Shown: positions 1-8,408 of the stretch, piece by piece
Position numbering within the stretch: the first letter of the stretch is position 1
Layout: each line of letters begins with the position of its first letter
Origin: JAZLGI01 sp045616225
GTDB lineage: Bacteria; Spirochaetota; Spirochaetia; Sphaerochaetales; Sphaerochaetaceae
DNA: 64,000 nt
Direction: 5' to 3'
NCBI GenBank assembly: GCA_045616225.1
Contig: JAZLGI010000003.1
Location: 1 to 64,000, forward strand
Notes under the pieces: model-generated
Seen by the model: the letters and a program-made list of their open reading frames with translations, nothing else
The model's database searches: none
What the model was told of the DNA's origin: nothing
Made by a program: the position numbers and the translations under genes

Positions 1-146
1 ATTTCTACGGGAGTTGTTTGTATCTCAGTTTGAGTTGTTGTAATGACTTGAGAATCTTCTTTCTTACAGCCTCTTATTAAGAAAAGTATGATGACTATAG
101 CAATGAGTAAAACAAGCAGAAACCATACTTTCTTAGATTTCTTCAT
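1..146 (-). CDS. Membrane-anchored or lipoprotein-like protein, partial (C-terminus outside window)
   Basis: The ATG is at 146-144 and the open frame runs off the left edge, so only the first 48 residues are visible. They begin MKKSKK, followed by a strongly hydrophobic stretch of about 18 residues that ends in IRGC. A charged and then Thr/Gln-rich segment comes next. This fits a single membrane anchor or a poor lipobox (Arg at -2 is unusual). The start overlaps the end of the upstream HTH gene by 14 bp in another frame, so translation is probably coupled. The function cannot be told. Confidence 0.6.
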   Translation of the reverse strand, partial: MKKSKKVWFLLVLLIAIVIILFLIRGCKKEDSQVITTTQTEIQTTPVE

Positions 147-498
147 GTATGGTTTCTCCCTCAAGAACACTTATTCTTTTTTTAAGGTTTTCTATCTCAG
201 TTTTAAGAAATTTAAGTTCATACTCTCTTGCCCACCTGATAAGAGAAGAACAAGATAGCCCATATTCTTTGGCTATTTGATTTGGTTTTTCTCCTGAAAA
301 TACTCGCTTTATTGCTTCGTTCTTTATTTCATTTGGAACCCTGCTTTCTTGTCGTGGGGCTTTATCTACAGTTCGGATCCATCTTCTTACAGTATCTCTG
401 TCAATGTTAAACAGCCTGACTGCTTGTTTGATTGGCATTCCTTCATTGAGAACAGAATTTCTTACCTGAGTTTTAAAGTCATCACTATAAGGTTTCAT
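133..498 (-). CDS. Transposase-type helix-turn-helix protein (IS3 OrfA-like, solitary)
   Basis: This 121-residue protein has two consecutive helix-turn-helix regions. The first is around residues 10-45 (KQAVRLFNIDRDTVRRWIR) and the second around 55-92 (PNQIAKEYGLSCSSLIRWA). A heptad-like coiled coil follows at about 95-112. The same order (two HTHs, then a zipper) is known for OrfA of IS3/IS150 elements. No OrfB follows; instead the gene overlaps a membrane-protein gene, so it is not part of an intact insertion sequence. It may be a stranded OrfA or a domesticated DNA-binding protein. It is divergent from the XRE gene to its right. Confidence 0.6.
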   Translation of the reverse strand: MKPYSDDFKTQVRNSVLNEGMPIKQAVRLFNIDRDTVRRWIRTVDKAPRQESRVPNEIKNEAIKRVFSGEKPNQIAKEYGLSCSSLIRWAREYELKFLKTEIENLKKRISVLEGETIHEEI

Positions 499-572
499 TT
501 ATTTACCGATAACTTTCTCTTTATTTTTTACTCCTCGTATTATCATGTGTAATAGGCATTATAACTCCGTGT

Positions 573-601
573 TTGGCACGGTTCAAGTATTTGTTTATAA
601 A
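573..601 (+). promoter_or_regulatory. Sigma-70-type promoter for the XRE regulator
   Basis: TTGGCA (573-578), a 17-bp spacer and TATAAA (596-601) make a good housekeeping promoter. Initiation near 608 puts the transcript start downstream of the ATG at 545. This supports a later start (GTG 647) for the XRE gene. Confidence 0.5.
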
Positions 602-646
602 TTAGACACTATCTTTGTGCGTGAAAAAGATACAATAAAGATTTTA

Positions 647-844
647 GTGGGTGGAAACATTGCTTATTACCGTGCAAAAGCCGGATATACTCAACAGGTT
701 TTTTCTGAGCTGATAGGATGCGATATTAAGTATTTGGGAGATATTGAAAACGGTTGGAACTATCCTTCCAGCAAGCTGCTGATTAAAATAGTAGAGGTTT
801 TGGAAATACCGGTAAGTATATTATTTACTCCAAGAAATTTATAA
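647..844 (+). CDS. XRE-family helix-turn-helix regulator
   Basis: A small DNA-binding protein of the Cro/CI type: from GTG 647 it reads VGGNIAYYRAKAGYTQ, then FSELIGCDIKYLGDIENG and PSSKLLIKIVEVLEIPVS. This is the standard HTH_3 pattern, and at 66 residues it is a normal length for a stand-alone regulator. The frame is open from an ATG at 545, but that ATG lies upstream of a good promoter (573-601) and the extra N-terminus has no domain character. GTG 617 is another option. The target is unknown; the neighbouring divergent HTH gene or its own promoter are candidates. Confidence 0.7.
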   Translation: MGGNIAYYRAKAGYTQQVFSELIGCDIKYLGDIENGWNYPSSKLLIKIVEVLEIPVSILFTPRNL

Positions 845-878
845 TTTGAAATGTTTGTTATTTTTTAAATAGAGGGGT

Positions 879-1040
879 ATGCTAAACCATAGAATGAAAA
901 ATTGGGTTTTATCAGAAAACAGCTTTGTTCTCTCAGATTTGGATACTTTAAAAAACAAATTCATTGAGCTACTCAACAGTTTTTACAAAGAAAAAATAAC
1001 CGGAATGAATCCGTCAGAATACAAGAACCAACACAAATGA
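879..1040 (+). pseudogene. 53-residue ORF, probable IS3 OrfB C-terminal remnant
   Basis: An ATG at 879 preceded by AGAGGGG opens a 53-codon frame whose TGA overlaps the next gene's ATG (ATGA at 1037-1040). The last 25 residues (FIELLNSF, then KEKITGMNPSEYKNQ) resemble the extreme C-terminus of IS3-family OrfB transposases (YN..R.KEKLKG.SPVQYR.Q). No DDE catalytic core is present and a stop codon lies just upstream, so this is best read as a decayed insertion-sequence end. It could still be translated as a leader coupled to the acetyltransferase gene. Confidence 0.4.
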
Positions 1041-2440
1041 CAGAAAAAGGTTTTAAATCAATATCAATAGAAGACGCTGACTTATTATCTCAATATTATA
1101 GAAATTGTACTTACCAAAACTGCGAATACAGTACGGGAATTAAAGTTTTTTGGAATAAGTTCTATCCTTATGAATACACAATTCAAGCAGGATGTCTCAT
1201 TATTAAATATGAATCAAACAACCATACAAATTTTGACTATCCTGTTTGCGGACCAAACGGAGATATAAACAAAGCCTTAGATTTCATTGATTCATATTGC
1301 TCTGAAAACTGCATAGTACCTTTGTTTTCAGACGTTCCGGATGACGGAATAACTGTACTTGCCAACAGATATCCTCATGTTGATATTTCAAAAAGCCGAG
1401 GTCTTGATGATTATATTTACAAAGCCAATGAAGTAATTACTTTTTCAGGCAAAAAGTTTTCAGGACAGAGAAATCATATTAATAAATTTAACTCGGTTTA
1501 TCCAAATCACATTTTCAGACCTGTAAAGCCACAAGAAGATTTGACTGCTTTCTTTTCTGAATTCAAGGAAAACTTAAAAAAAGAAAACCAAGATACAGAA
1601 GAAGAATTGGAAGTTGCAGAAGCAATGTCAAAAAACTGGTGGAAAGTTCCCGGAATGTTTGCAGGCTGCATGGAAGTAGAAGGCAAAATTGTTTCTGTAT
1701 CTATTGGAGAGATTACAGGAAACACCATGATAATTCATATAGAAAAAGCTTTATCTTCTTTTTCCGGTATTTATCCTGCTGTTTTTTCCTCTTTTGTTTC
1801 TTTGTTTGCATCTCAGGATGTGGTTTTTGTCAACAGAGAAGAAGATAATTATGACAAAGGGCTCAGAACCTCCAAAACTCAATATAAACCTTGTCTTATG
1901 CTTTCAAAAAAAGTTATTTCTGTTCACAGCCTTTTAGAAAACATAAAAGACATTCCTATGTTAAAAACAGAACGGCTTGTTCTTGATTCCATAACTGCAA
2001 ATGATATTACTGATTACAACAAGCTTTGCCTTGATGAAAGTTTAAACAAATACTGGGGATATGATTACCATGAAGATCTTAAAGGCGAGCTTACAGAAAA
2101 CTTTTTTGTAGACACTGCAAAAGAAGATTTTGAAAACCATGTATGTATTAATTTCGCAATAAGGTATCAAAACTCTTTTATAGGGGAACTTGTATTTTAC
2201 AATGAAGATTTTAAAGGTTCCGTAGAATTGGGTTGCAGATTACTCAATTCTTTTCAACACAAGGGTTTTGCTTTGGAAGCTATTAAAAAAGCCATTGACT
2301 GGGCTCTTTATGATGCAGATTTTTCAGAAATAAAAGCAAAGTGCTTTAAAGAAAACATTCCTTCATTTAATCTTTTATCAAAAATCATGAATAAAAGCCA
2401 TGAAGATGACACTTATTTCTACTTTAATACTGTCTATTGA
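1037..2440 (+). CDS. DUF2156 (LPG-synthase-like) and GNAT acetyltransferase fusion
   Basis: A 467-residue cytoplasmic protein with two acyltransferase-fold halves. Residues 1-300 resemble DUF2156, the aminoacyl-transfer domain of phosphatidylglycerol lysyltransferases: FSGKKFSGQRNHINKF near 140 and NREEDNYDKGLRTSK near 265-280 are typical of that family. From about residue 308 (LKTERLVLDSI) a RimJ/RimL-type GNAT domain follows, with the acetyl-CoA-binding region around RLLNSFQHKGFALEAIKKA. No membrane segments are seen, so it is not a full MprF. The substrate is unknown. The start overlaps the small upstream ORF by 4 bp. Confidence 0.75.
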   Translation: MTEKGFKSISIEDADLLSQYYRNCTYQNCEYSTGIKVFWNKFYPYEYTIQAGCLIIKYESNNHTNFDYPVCGPNGDINKALDFIDSYCSENCIVPLFSDVPDDGITVLANRYPHVDISKSRGLDDYIYKANEVITFSGKKFSGQRNHINKFNSVYPNHIFRPVKPQEDLTAFFSEFKENLKKENQDTEEELEVAEAMSKNWWKVPGMFAGCMEVEGKIVSVSIGEITGNTMIIHIEKALSSFSGIYPAVFSSFVSLFASQDVVFVNREEDNYDKGLRTSKTQYKPCLMLSKKVISVHSLLENIKDIPMLKTERLVLDSITANDITDYNKLCLDESLNKYWGYDYHEDLKGELTENFFVDTAKEDFENHVCINFAIRYQNSFIGELVFYNEDFKGSVELGCRLLNSFQHKGFALEAIKKAIDWALYDADFSEIKAKCFKENIPSFNLLSKIMNKSHEDDTYFYFNTVY

Positions 2441-2496
2441 ACTCTGTTAATTGTCATTCATTTGCCGTTTTAAGCAAAAGAAAGTAGGTTTAGTAT

Positions 2497-2853
2497 ATGA
2501 AGAAAGCAGTCTTTACAATAATCATTATGCTCTTTGTCTTAGTATCTTGTTCAACTGTCAAGACATCTACAGTCACTCTTAACGGAAACCCTACAACCGG
2601 TTATCAATGGTCTTGCGAAATTAAAGACAGCTCAGTTGTCTCCTTAAAAAGCAGCAAGTATACAGCAAAAACAACAAAATCAGGAATGGTGGGAGTTGGC
2701 GGACAATGGGATTTTGTTTTCACCCCTGTAAATGACGGAAGTTCAGTAATTGTTTTTAACTATGCAAGAAGTTGGGAAAATGAATCTATAGATTCCATTA
2801 CCTATTTGGCAACAGTCAGCAACGGAAAGCTCACACTTAAACAAAGCAAGTAG
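2497..2853 (+). CDS. Chagasin-like (I42 family) cysteine-protease inhibitor lipoprotein
   Basis: A 118-residue secreted lipoprotein: MKKAVFTIIIMLFVLVSC is a lipoprotein signal with lipobox LVSC. The mature part carries the three loop motifs of chagasin-type inhibitors: NPTTGY (about residues 31-36), GVGGQW (about 67-72) and ARSWE (about 90-94, in place of the usual RPW). Family members block papain-like cysteine proteases by inserting these loops into the active-site cleft. Display on the envelope would suit defence against host or competitor proteases. It lies 70 bp upstream of the DUF1207/LRR cluster and reads the same way. Confidence 0.8.
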   Translation: MKKAVFTIIIMLFVLVSCSTVKTSTVTLNGNPTTGYQWSCEIKDSSVVSLKSSKYTAKTTKSGMVGVGGQWDFVFTPVNDGSSVIVFNYARSWENESIDSITYLATVSNGKLTLKQSK

Positions 2854-2923
2854 AATACCTCTATTGTTTTGCATTTTGATTGCCGTCCTTTTATAATATT
2901 TATGGTATTCAGAAGGAGTAATC

Positions 2924-4114
2924 ATGAAAAAATTAATTGTTCTTATAATTGTTTTAACCTCTGTATTGAGTCTTTTTGCAGGTGATTGGTCATTTGAAAC
3001 GCTAAACTCTCAATCACTTTTTAAAGAATCGGCTTTTGACCAATATGCTTTTTTGAGTCAACTTGGAGTAATCTACTTTCCTAAGAAAGATTCAGACGTC
3101 AAACTGCGCCTCTCAATGGCAGAAAAGACAAGTCCTGAAGATATTGTTTATATAGATGTCTCTGCAAATGAAGACCACAAAAGCAATATGTTCATTCAAG
3201 CAAAACTTGCAGAAGAACTTGGCTTAGCACATTTTACATTTGACAACGGAAAATTTCCTAAAATTGATGGTCAGATAATCCTTAAAGCTTATTGGAATTC
3301 TCTTCTTAACATGGATGGCTCCAATCAGATTTGCGGAACAGACGGTTCTTACCTTATTGGTACTGAATTTAAAATTGCAGATAAACTTTCCCTAAGTGTT
3401 GGATTGCATCATCTTTCCGGACATTTTGGAGATGAATACTTATCTGACGCAATGGAATCCAATCTTTTTTCTCAAACTTCAGAAAAAAAAGCAAATGGAG
3501 AGGTTGAAGTCAAGAAAACATATATAGACAAAGACGGAAAAGAATATGTCTACTACGCACCTACAGAGTTTGTCAGAGACAATGAGTGGCTTATAGGAGC
3601 AGCTTATGATCTTCCTCTTGGCTTCAGGCCTTATGTAAAAATGGCTATTCCAAGAAAGAATGCATGGATTAGACCATATATTCATACTCCATCTGGAAAC
3701 AAATATGATATAGAAAGAATTGCATGGGGAGAATCACTTCCTGATCATGCAGAAAATGAAGGTTCTCTTGCTGCAAAAGTAGAAAAGGACTTAAAAGAAG
3801 GTATTCCGTATAGGGCTTTAAGATTAAATGCCGGTTTTGACTGGAATATGAAATTCTCATCTTTGTTTGGAGTATCTGCCGGTTTTGACGTAGAGCTAAA
3901 TCAGGATTATATGTCAAAGCATATGCCTAATTCTTTTGCAAAAGATAATCTTTGGGAATTTGAGTATTCTGCAGGTGCAAGTTTTGAGTTGTACAATGCC
4001 ATAAACTCAAAGACAATGAGCATAAACTTCATCTACCATGATGGAAGATTACCTCTTTTGAACTTCTATTATATTCACACAAATACACTTTATGTAGGAA
4101 TTGGAATTCACTGA
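2924..4114 (+). CDS. DUF1207-like outer-membrane protein (paralogue 1)
   Basis: 396 residues with a cleavable signal peptide (MKKLIVLIIVLTSVLSLFAG) and a good AAGGAG ribosome site. The body alternates short amphipathic strands and ends in an aromatic-rich strand (YIHTNTLYVGIGIH), as expected of a beta-barrel. HHLSGHFGDEYL near residues 161-172 and YHDGRLPLLNFYY near 370 match the conserved motifs I associate with DUF1207 (H-SSH-GDEY and HGR-P). The protein at 5513 is a paralogue with the same motifs and length. The function of the family is unknown; the barrel assignment is inferred. Confidence 0.6.
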   Translation: MKKLIVLIIVLTSVLSLFAGDWSFETLNSQSLFKESAFDQYAFLSQLGVIYFPKKDSDVKLRLSMAEKTSPEDIVYIDVSANEDHKSNMFIQAKLAEELGLAHFTFDNGKFPKIDGQIILKAYWNSLLNMDGSNQICGTDGSYLIGTEFKIADKLSLSVGLHHLSGHFGDEYLSDAMESNLFSQTSEKKANGEVEVKKTYIDKDGKEYVYYAPTEFVRDNEWLIGAAYDLPLGFRPYVKMAIPRKNAWIRPYIHTPSGNKYDIERIAWGESLPDHAENEGSLAAKVEKDLKEGIPYRALRLNAGFDWNMKFSSLFGVSAGFDVELNQDYMSKHMPNSFAKDNLWEFEYSAGASFELYNAINSKTMSINFIYHDGRLPLLNFYYIHTNTLYVGIGIH

Positions 4115-4115
4115 T

Positions 4116-5516
4116 ATGAAAAACAGAATAATTCTCCTGTTAGTATTGGTTTTAAGTGCAGGACTGTTAATTTGCTGCAATGATGAAGACAATATTGCAA
4201 AGACCGGATTCAGAATTGTTGAAATTGTAAAACCTGAATCTCTTACGGGAAGAGACGGTACCAATCTTACAGAGCATCCTAATTATGGCAGTTATGTTCT
4301 TCAAGCAACTAACGGAGAAGAAAAGAAGGAAGTACATTCTTCTTTGCCACTGACACTGGATGGTATTTCTCCGGGAACTTGGACTTACACAATTAAATGC
4401 CTTGATTCAAACGGAGACGTACTTGCTGTTTCTCAATCAAGAGAAATAGAGGTTAAAGAAAATGAGTTTACCAGTATTATTGCTGATAAGTTTTCGTATC
4501 TGAACCTCCTTTTTGGAATTTCAGAAGAAGGTCTGATACGTGTCAGACCTTTCTCAAAATCCACTATTTCTTCAAATTTAGTTATTCCTGAATTTTTGAA
4601 TAATAAAGAAAATCAAGTTAAAGGCATTTCGTATGGTGGTTTTTCCGGCTGTACCGGTTTGACAGATGTCACAATTCCAAAATGCATTTCAACAATAGGA
4701 ACAGGTGCATTTGAGAATTGTACTTCCCTCACAGATATTGTCATCCCGGATACAGTTTATTCTCTTGGTGCCGGTGCATTTAAGGGCTGCACAAACCTTA
4801 AGACGGTCATTATAGGAAAGAATATTCTTAAAATTGACTCAGATTTATTCAGAGATTGTTCTTCTTTGGAAAATATATCTTTCTCTGAGAATGTTAAATC
4901 TATTGGTTCTTTTGCTTTTTACGGCTGTAAATCCCTAAAGAGTATTTCTTTATCTGACAAGATTCAACAAATAGACAGTAATGCTTTTTCAGAATGTAAA
5001 AGCTTACAAAAAGCAGTAATTCCAAATAGTACAACAGTATTAGGTTCACGTGTATTTTACAATTGTAAAAAACTTACCGTTATTACATTGCATGACAACA
5101 TCACGGGTATTGGTTATGAAGCTTTTGCTTATTGTCCAATCACAGAGATTCATCTACCTGAAAATGAAAGGTTTACTACAATCTCTTGGGGACTATTGAA
5201 AGGTACAAGTGTTACATCTGTAGATTTACCTCAAAATATCACTGCTCTTCAAAACAGTGCTTTTGAAAACACACCAATACAAAACATAAAACTTACAGAT
5301 GAAATCAAATCTATTGGTGTTAATTGCTTCAAAGATTGTACGGCTTTAAGTGAAATCTTTATTCCGGATTCCGTTAAAACCATGGAATATTGCGTTTTTG
5401 AAGGATGCAGTTCATTAAACAGAATATTGTGTCAGGCAAAAGAAAAAGATGTAAATTTTGACAATCTTTGGAAGCAATCATGTAATGCAGAAGTAATCTG
5501 GGAGGCAGAAAAATGA
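4116..5516 (+). CDS. BspA-like leucine-rich-repeat (LRR_5) lipoprotein
   Basis: ATG 4116 gives a lipoprotein signal MKNRIILLLVLVLSAGLLIC ending in a Cys-Cys pair; an upstream TTG at 4101 is in frame but would spoil the signal. An all-beta, Ig-like region (about residues 25-150) precedes roughly 12 repeats of about 23 residues in the form aF.nC.sLt.i.IP..v..Ig (about 165-460), the LRR_5/BspA signature. Treponemal BspA relatives bind host proteins or other bacteria. The gene starts one base after the first DUF1207 gene and overlaps the second by 4 bp, so all three are surely co-expressed. Confidence 0.8.
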   Translation: MKNRIILLLVLVLSAGLLICCNDEDNIAKTGFRIVEIVKPESLTGRDGTNLTEHPNYGSYVLQATNGEEKKEVHSSLPLTLDGISPGTWTYTIKCLDSNGDVLAVSQSREIEVKENEFTSIIADKFSYLNLLFGISEEGLIRVRPFSKSTISSNLVIPEFLNNKENQVKGISYGGFSGCTGLTDVTIPKCISTIGTGAFENCTSLTDIVIPDTVYSLGAGAFKGCTNLKTVIIGKNILKIDSDLFRDCSSLENISFSENVKSIGSFAFYGCKSLKSISLSDKIQQIDSNAFSECKSLQKAVIPNSTTVLGSRVFYNCKKLTVITLHDNITGIGYEAFAYCPITEIHLPENERFTTISWGLLKGTSVTSVDLPQNITALQNSAFENTPIQNIKLTDEIKSIGVNCFKDCTALSEIFIPDSVKTMEYCVFEGCSSLNRILCQAKEKDVNFDNLWKQSCNAEVIWEAEK

Positions 5517-6700
5517 AGAGAACAATAATCTTTTGCTTGATTCTATTTGTTTTGACAGGTTTGTTTGCCTCGGATTTTTCTTTTAAGCCTGTAAGTATTA
5601 ATCCTCTTTATGAATCCTACAAAGCAGATTCATGGAATTTTGATACAAGAGGACAGGTCATTTATCTTTTAGAAGGAAAAGGATTAAACCAAGTTCTTCT
5701 TTGCACTAAATATGAAGCAGGACGTGAAAAATATTACCTAAATTGGGATGAAGTACAGGAAAGTTCAGAAGAATTTGTAATGGAATTGGCAGATTTCAGA
5801 GATGCTTCTGAAGGACTTGAAGAATTATATAGGGTAAAAACCGGTTTTGGTGCCGGACTTTTAAGATTCCAATACAAAGATTTCCAGATAGAAGGTGCAG
5901 TTCAGGGAGCTATTAACCTTATCTTTGATGCTAACGGAGGAACAGACTGTATTGGTTTTGACGGTATTTATTTTTTGGGTGCAAATGCTAAGTATTCTGA
6001 TTTCCTAAGTGCAAGATTTGGTTTTCATCACTATTCAAGCCACTACGGAGATGAAATAGAAGAAGAATTCATGTTGAGAAATGATGAACTCAACAGAAAA
6101 TATGCAGATAGATTTACCTATAGCAGATATCAAACAGGTTTTGTTTCACGGTTGACTCAATATGTCAGGCAAGACAGTATGATAGCCGGAATAACTGTTA
6201 AACCATTAAAATGGATTAAACTTTACAGTGAAATAGATTTCCCTCCAAAGCGTATGAAAAACATAAGGCCATGGGTTTTGATTCCTAACGGAATAACGGC
6301 AACAACTTCTGACAGCAAAGCTTCAATGCAAACCCATAATGGCTTCACAGAAGGAATTTATGAGACAGAACACGGAGAAAGAAAATATCCTTATTCTGAC
6401 AAATACAAAGACATTGCCGTTAATCTTGGCATTGAGCTTTCACATGATTTCAAAAATGTAGGAACTCTTCTTTTAGCCTATGATTTAAAGCTAAATCAAG
6501 AAGGACAAACCATGTATCAGATAGGAGCTTACAAACCGGAAAACAAATGGGATATAGAACACAATGTTCTTCTGGCATTCTCATTTGACAACTCTCCTGT
6601 TTCTGCTGAAATAATCTACCACAACGGCAGATTTCCTCTTATGAATTACTATTGGTATCACTGTTCTTACATATCTTTTGGTTTCTCAATTTCAAACTGA
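5513..6700 (+). CDS. DUF1207-like outer-membrane protein (paralogue 2)
   Basis: 395 residues, signal peptide MKRTIIFCLILFVLTGLFAS, ribosome site GGGAGG. It shares with the protein at 2924 the motifs HHYSSHYGDE (near 173) and YHNGRFPLMNYY (near 368), an internal GTDCIGFDG element corresponding to GTDGSYLIG, and an aromatic final strand. The two probably arose by duplication and then diverged widely. Its start overlaps the LRR lipoprotein stop (ATGA). A barrel-lipoprotein-barrel surface complex is an inference from gene order. Confidence 0.6.
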   Translation: MKRTIIFCLILFVLTGLFASDFSFKPVSINPLYESYKADSWNFDTRGQVIYLLEGKGLNQVLLCTKYEAGREKYYLNWDEVQESSEEFVMELADFRDASEGLEELYRVKTGFGAGLLRFQYKDFQIEGAVQGAINLIFDANGGTDCIGFDGIYFLGANAKYSDFLSARFGFHHYSSHYGDEIEEEFMLRNDELNRKYADRFTYSRYQTGFVSRLTQYVRQDSMIAGITVKPLKWIKLYSEIDFPPKRMKNIRPWVLIPNGITATTSDSKASMQTHNGFTEGIYETEHGERKYPYSDKYKDIAVNLGIELSHDFKNVGTLLLAYDLKLNQEGQTMYQIGAYKPENKWDIEHNVLLAFSFDNSPVSAEIIYHNGRFPLMNYYWYHCSYISFGFSISN

Positions 6701-6756
6701 ATCTTTTCTGCATCTTACTTGAAAACTTTTTTCTTAATCGGTAATTTTTAGGTAAG

Positions 6757-7623
6757 ATGCACATAAATATATACACATGGATTGTATTGATTACTGCTAT
6801 TGCAGGGGTATTTGGAACAGGTTTAGGCGGAATTGTCGGAGCTATTCTAAAAAGAGATTCAAACAGAATTGTCAGCCTTCTATTAAGTTTTGCAGGCGGT
6901 GTAATGCTTTCTGTTGTTTGTTTTGATTTGATTCCGGAAGCTTTTTTTCCGGAAGGAGCAACAGACAGCATTTCCATCTTTATTGTCATTTTGGGAATTT
7001 TCTTTGGGTATGGACTTGTCTATGCTTTAAATGCATGGATAGACAACATAACAAACCCCGAAGTAAAACACATAAACAAAAATCACCCAAAGACAGCTGA
7101 TGACTTGGATGAACTCATACACGCAGACCACCTAAAAGCTCACAAGACCGATAAAAAAACAACAAACAGAGAATTATTTATAGCAGGAATTGTAATGGCC
7201 TGTGCCATAGCACTTCATAATATGCCTGAAGGAATGGTAATAGGAGCTTCTTTTGCAGCATCTGACAATACACTGCTTGGAGGAAGCGGTCTTTTAATTT
7301 CCATTGTAATTGGACTTCATAACATCCCTGAAGGAATGGCCGTTGTTGTTCCTCTGATAGCAGGAGGGATGAATAAAGGAAAAGCCATACTTATCACGGC
7401 TCTTTCCGGTGTTCCAACAATCATTGGTGCTTTAATTGGTTATTCATTAGGACTCATAGGACCAATTATGCTTTCACTGTCTTTAAGTTTTGCAGGCGGT
7501 GCAATGCTTTATGTTGTTTTCGGAGAGCTTTTTCCGGAAGCAATTCTTATGTGGAAATCAAAACTTCCGGCTTTCTTTACGCTAATAGGAACTATAACAG
7601 GACTTGTTCTGGTAAATGTATAA
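6757..7623 (+). CDS. ZIP-family divalent metal transporter
   Basis: 288 residues with about eight membrane segments. The metal-pathway motifs of ZIP proteins appear twice: HNMPEGM near residue 154 (TM4) and HNIPEGM near 188 (TM5). A hydrophilic loop between TM3 and TM4 (about 98-140) is rich in histidine and acidic residues, the usual metal-sensing loop. ZIP proteins import zinc, iron or manganese into the cytoplasm. The most likely role is zinc uptake of the ZupT/GufA type. A strong hairpin terminator overlaps its stop codon. Confidence 0.85.
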   Translation: MHINIYTWIVLITAIAGVFGTGLGGIVGAILKRDSNRIVSLLLSFAGGVMLSVVCFDLIPEAFFPEGATDSISIFIVILGIFFGYGLVYALNAWIDNITNPEVKHINKNHPKTADDLDELIHADHLKAHKTDKKTTNRELFIAGIVMACAIALHNMPEGMVIGASFAASDNTLLGGSGLLISIVIGLHNIPEGMAVVVPLIAGGMNKGKAILITALSGVPTIIGALIGYSLGLIGPIMLSLSLSFAGGAMLYVVFGELFPEAILMWKSKLPAFFTLIGTITGLVLVNV

Positions 7624-7650
7624 AGCAACTTTCATACGAAAGTTGCTTTA
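7621..7650. terminator. Bidirectional intrinsic terminator
   Basis: A 13-bp perfect inverted repeat (arm AAAGCAACTTTC, loop ATAC) starts at the ZIP stop codon. It is also correctly placed to end the leftward tRNA-Ser transcript. Confidence 0.75.
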
Positions 7651-7668
7651 CAATTAAAGTTTAAAGTT

Positions 7669-7754
7669 CGGAGAGAGGGGGATTCGAACCCCCGAAGGCT
7701 TTTGACCTTACACGACTTCCAATCGTGCACCTTCGACCACTCGGACATCTCTCC
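7669..7754 (-). tRNA. tRNA-Ser (anticodon GGA)
   Basis: On the minus strand the acceptor stem is GGAGAGA/TCTCTCC with discriminator G. A long variable arm is present, and the T-arm GGGGGTTCGAATCCCCC is perfect. The anticodon stem-loop CACGATTGGAAGTCGTG puts GGA in the loop, which decodes UCC/UCU. The long variable arm and G73 are serine identity features. The CCA end is not encoded. It lies downstream of recR on the same strand but has its own promoter. Confidence 0.95.
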
Positions 7755-7767
7755 TTGCGACGCATTG

Positions 7768-7797
7768 ACTATATCAAAAAAACAATAACATCTTCAA
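7768..7797 (-). promoter_or_regulatory. Promoter of tRNA-Ser
   Basis: On the minus strand, TTGAAG (7797-7792) and TATAGT (7773-7768) are separated by 18 bp and end 14 bp before the tRNA 5' end. Confidence 0.55.
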
Positions 7798-7814
7798 GTG
7801 TCATAAGTTATTTA

Positions 7815-8408
7815 TCAGAAATCTATTCTTCCTCTCAGAGAACGAGCAAGAGTACTTGTACTTGCATATTCAAGTTCTCCGCCTATCGGAAGACCTGATG
7901 CAAGACGTGAGAGTTTTATCTGAGGATAATCTTTTAAAAGAGTCCTGAGAAAAGAAGCTGTTATATCACCGGACTCTGTTGGATTTGTAGCAATAATTAC
8001 TTCTGTAAAACTACCCTCTTTTATTCTTTTCATTAAGGAGTCAAAGGTTAATTCTTTTGGGGTTACTCCATGTAGAAGGTCAATAGCTCCTCCAAGAACA
8101 TGAAAAAGCCCGTTATAAGCTCCTGAACTTTGAATTGTAATAACATCCTGCGGTTGTTCAACAACACATAAAAGACTTCTGTCTCTTGAAACATCTGAAC
8201 AAACAGGACATGGATCTAATTCTGTAAATGAACCGCAAACAGAACAAATTTTTATCTTATCTTTAATCTGTGCAATGTTTTCTGAAAGATATGCATTGAA
8301 ATCCGGTTTTGCAGATACAAGATAATAGGCAATTCTGTATGCACTTTTTTTTCCAATTCCCGGAAGCCGTGCAAATGCCTCCGCCAAACGGTCTATAGAA
8401 TTTGTCAT
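7815..8408 (-). CDS. recR: Recombination protein RecR
   Basis: 197 residues, the usual length. The order is an HhH region (RLPGIGKKSAYRIAYYL), a four-cysteine zinc finger (CSVCGSFTELDPCPVCSD, residues 55-72) and a Toprim domain with IIATNPTESGD. The C-terminus includes GGELEYASTSTLARSL. RecR works with RecF and RecO to load RecA on gapped DNA. It is the last gene of the leftward operon and overlaps ebfC by 4 bp, the common dnaX-ebfC-recR order. recF is in this window at 32138. Confidence 0.95.
   Translation of the reverse strand: MTNSIDRLAEAFARLPGIGKKSAYRIAYYLVSAKPDFNAYLSENIAQIKDKIKICSVCGSFTELDPCPVCSDVSRDRSLLCVVEQPQDVITIQSSGAYNGLFHVLGGAIDLLHGVTPKELTFDSLMKRIKEGSFTEVIIATNPTESGDITASFLRTLLKDYPQIKLSRLASGLPIGGELEYASTSTLARSLRGRIDF

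Noticed and set aside
133..1040. Intact insertion sequence
   Set aside because: OrfA-like and OrfB-like pieces are on opposite strands, the catalytic core is missing and no terminal inverted repeats were found.
7655..7815. SRP RNA gene near the dnaX-recR-tRNA-Ser cluster
   Set aside because: SRP RNA is often found in this context, but the gaps here are too short and lack the GNAR-tetraloop hairpin.
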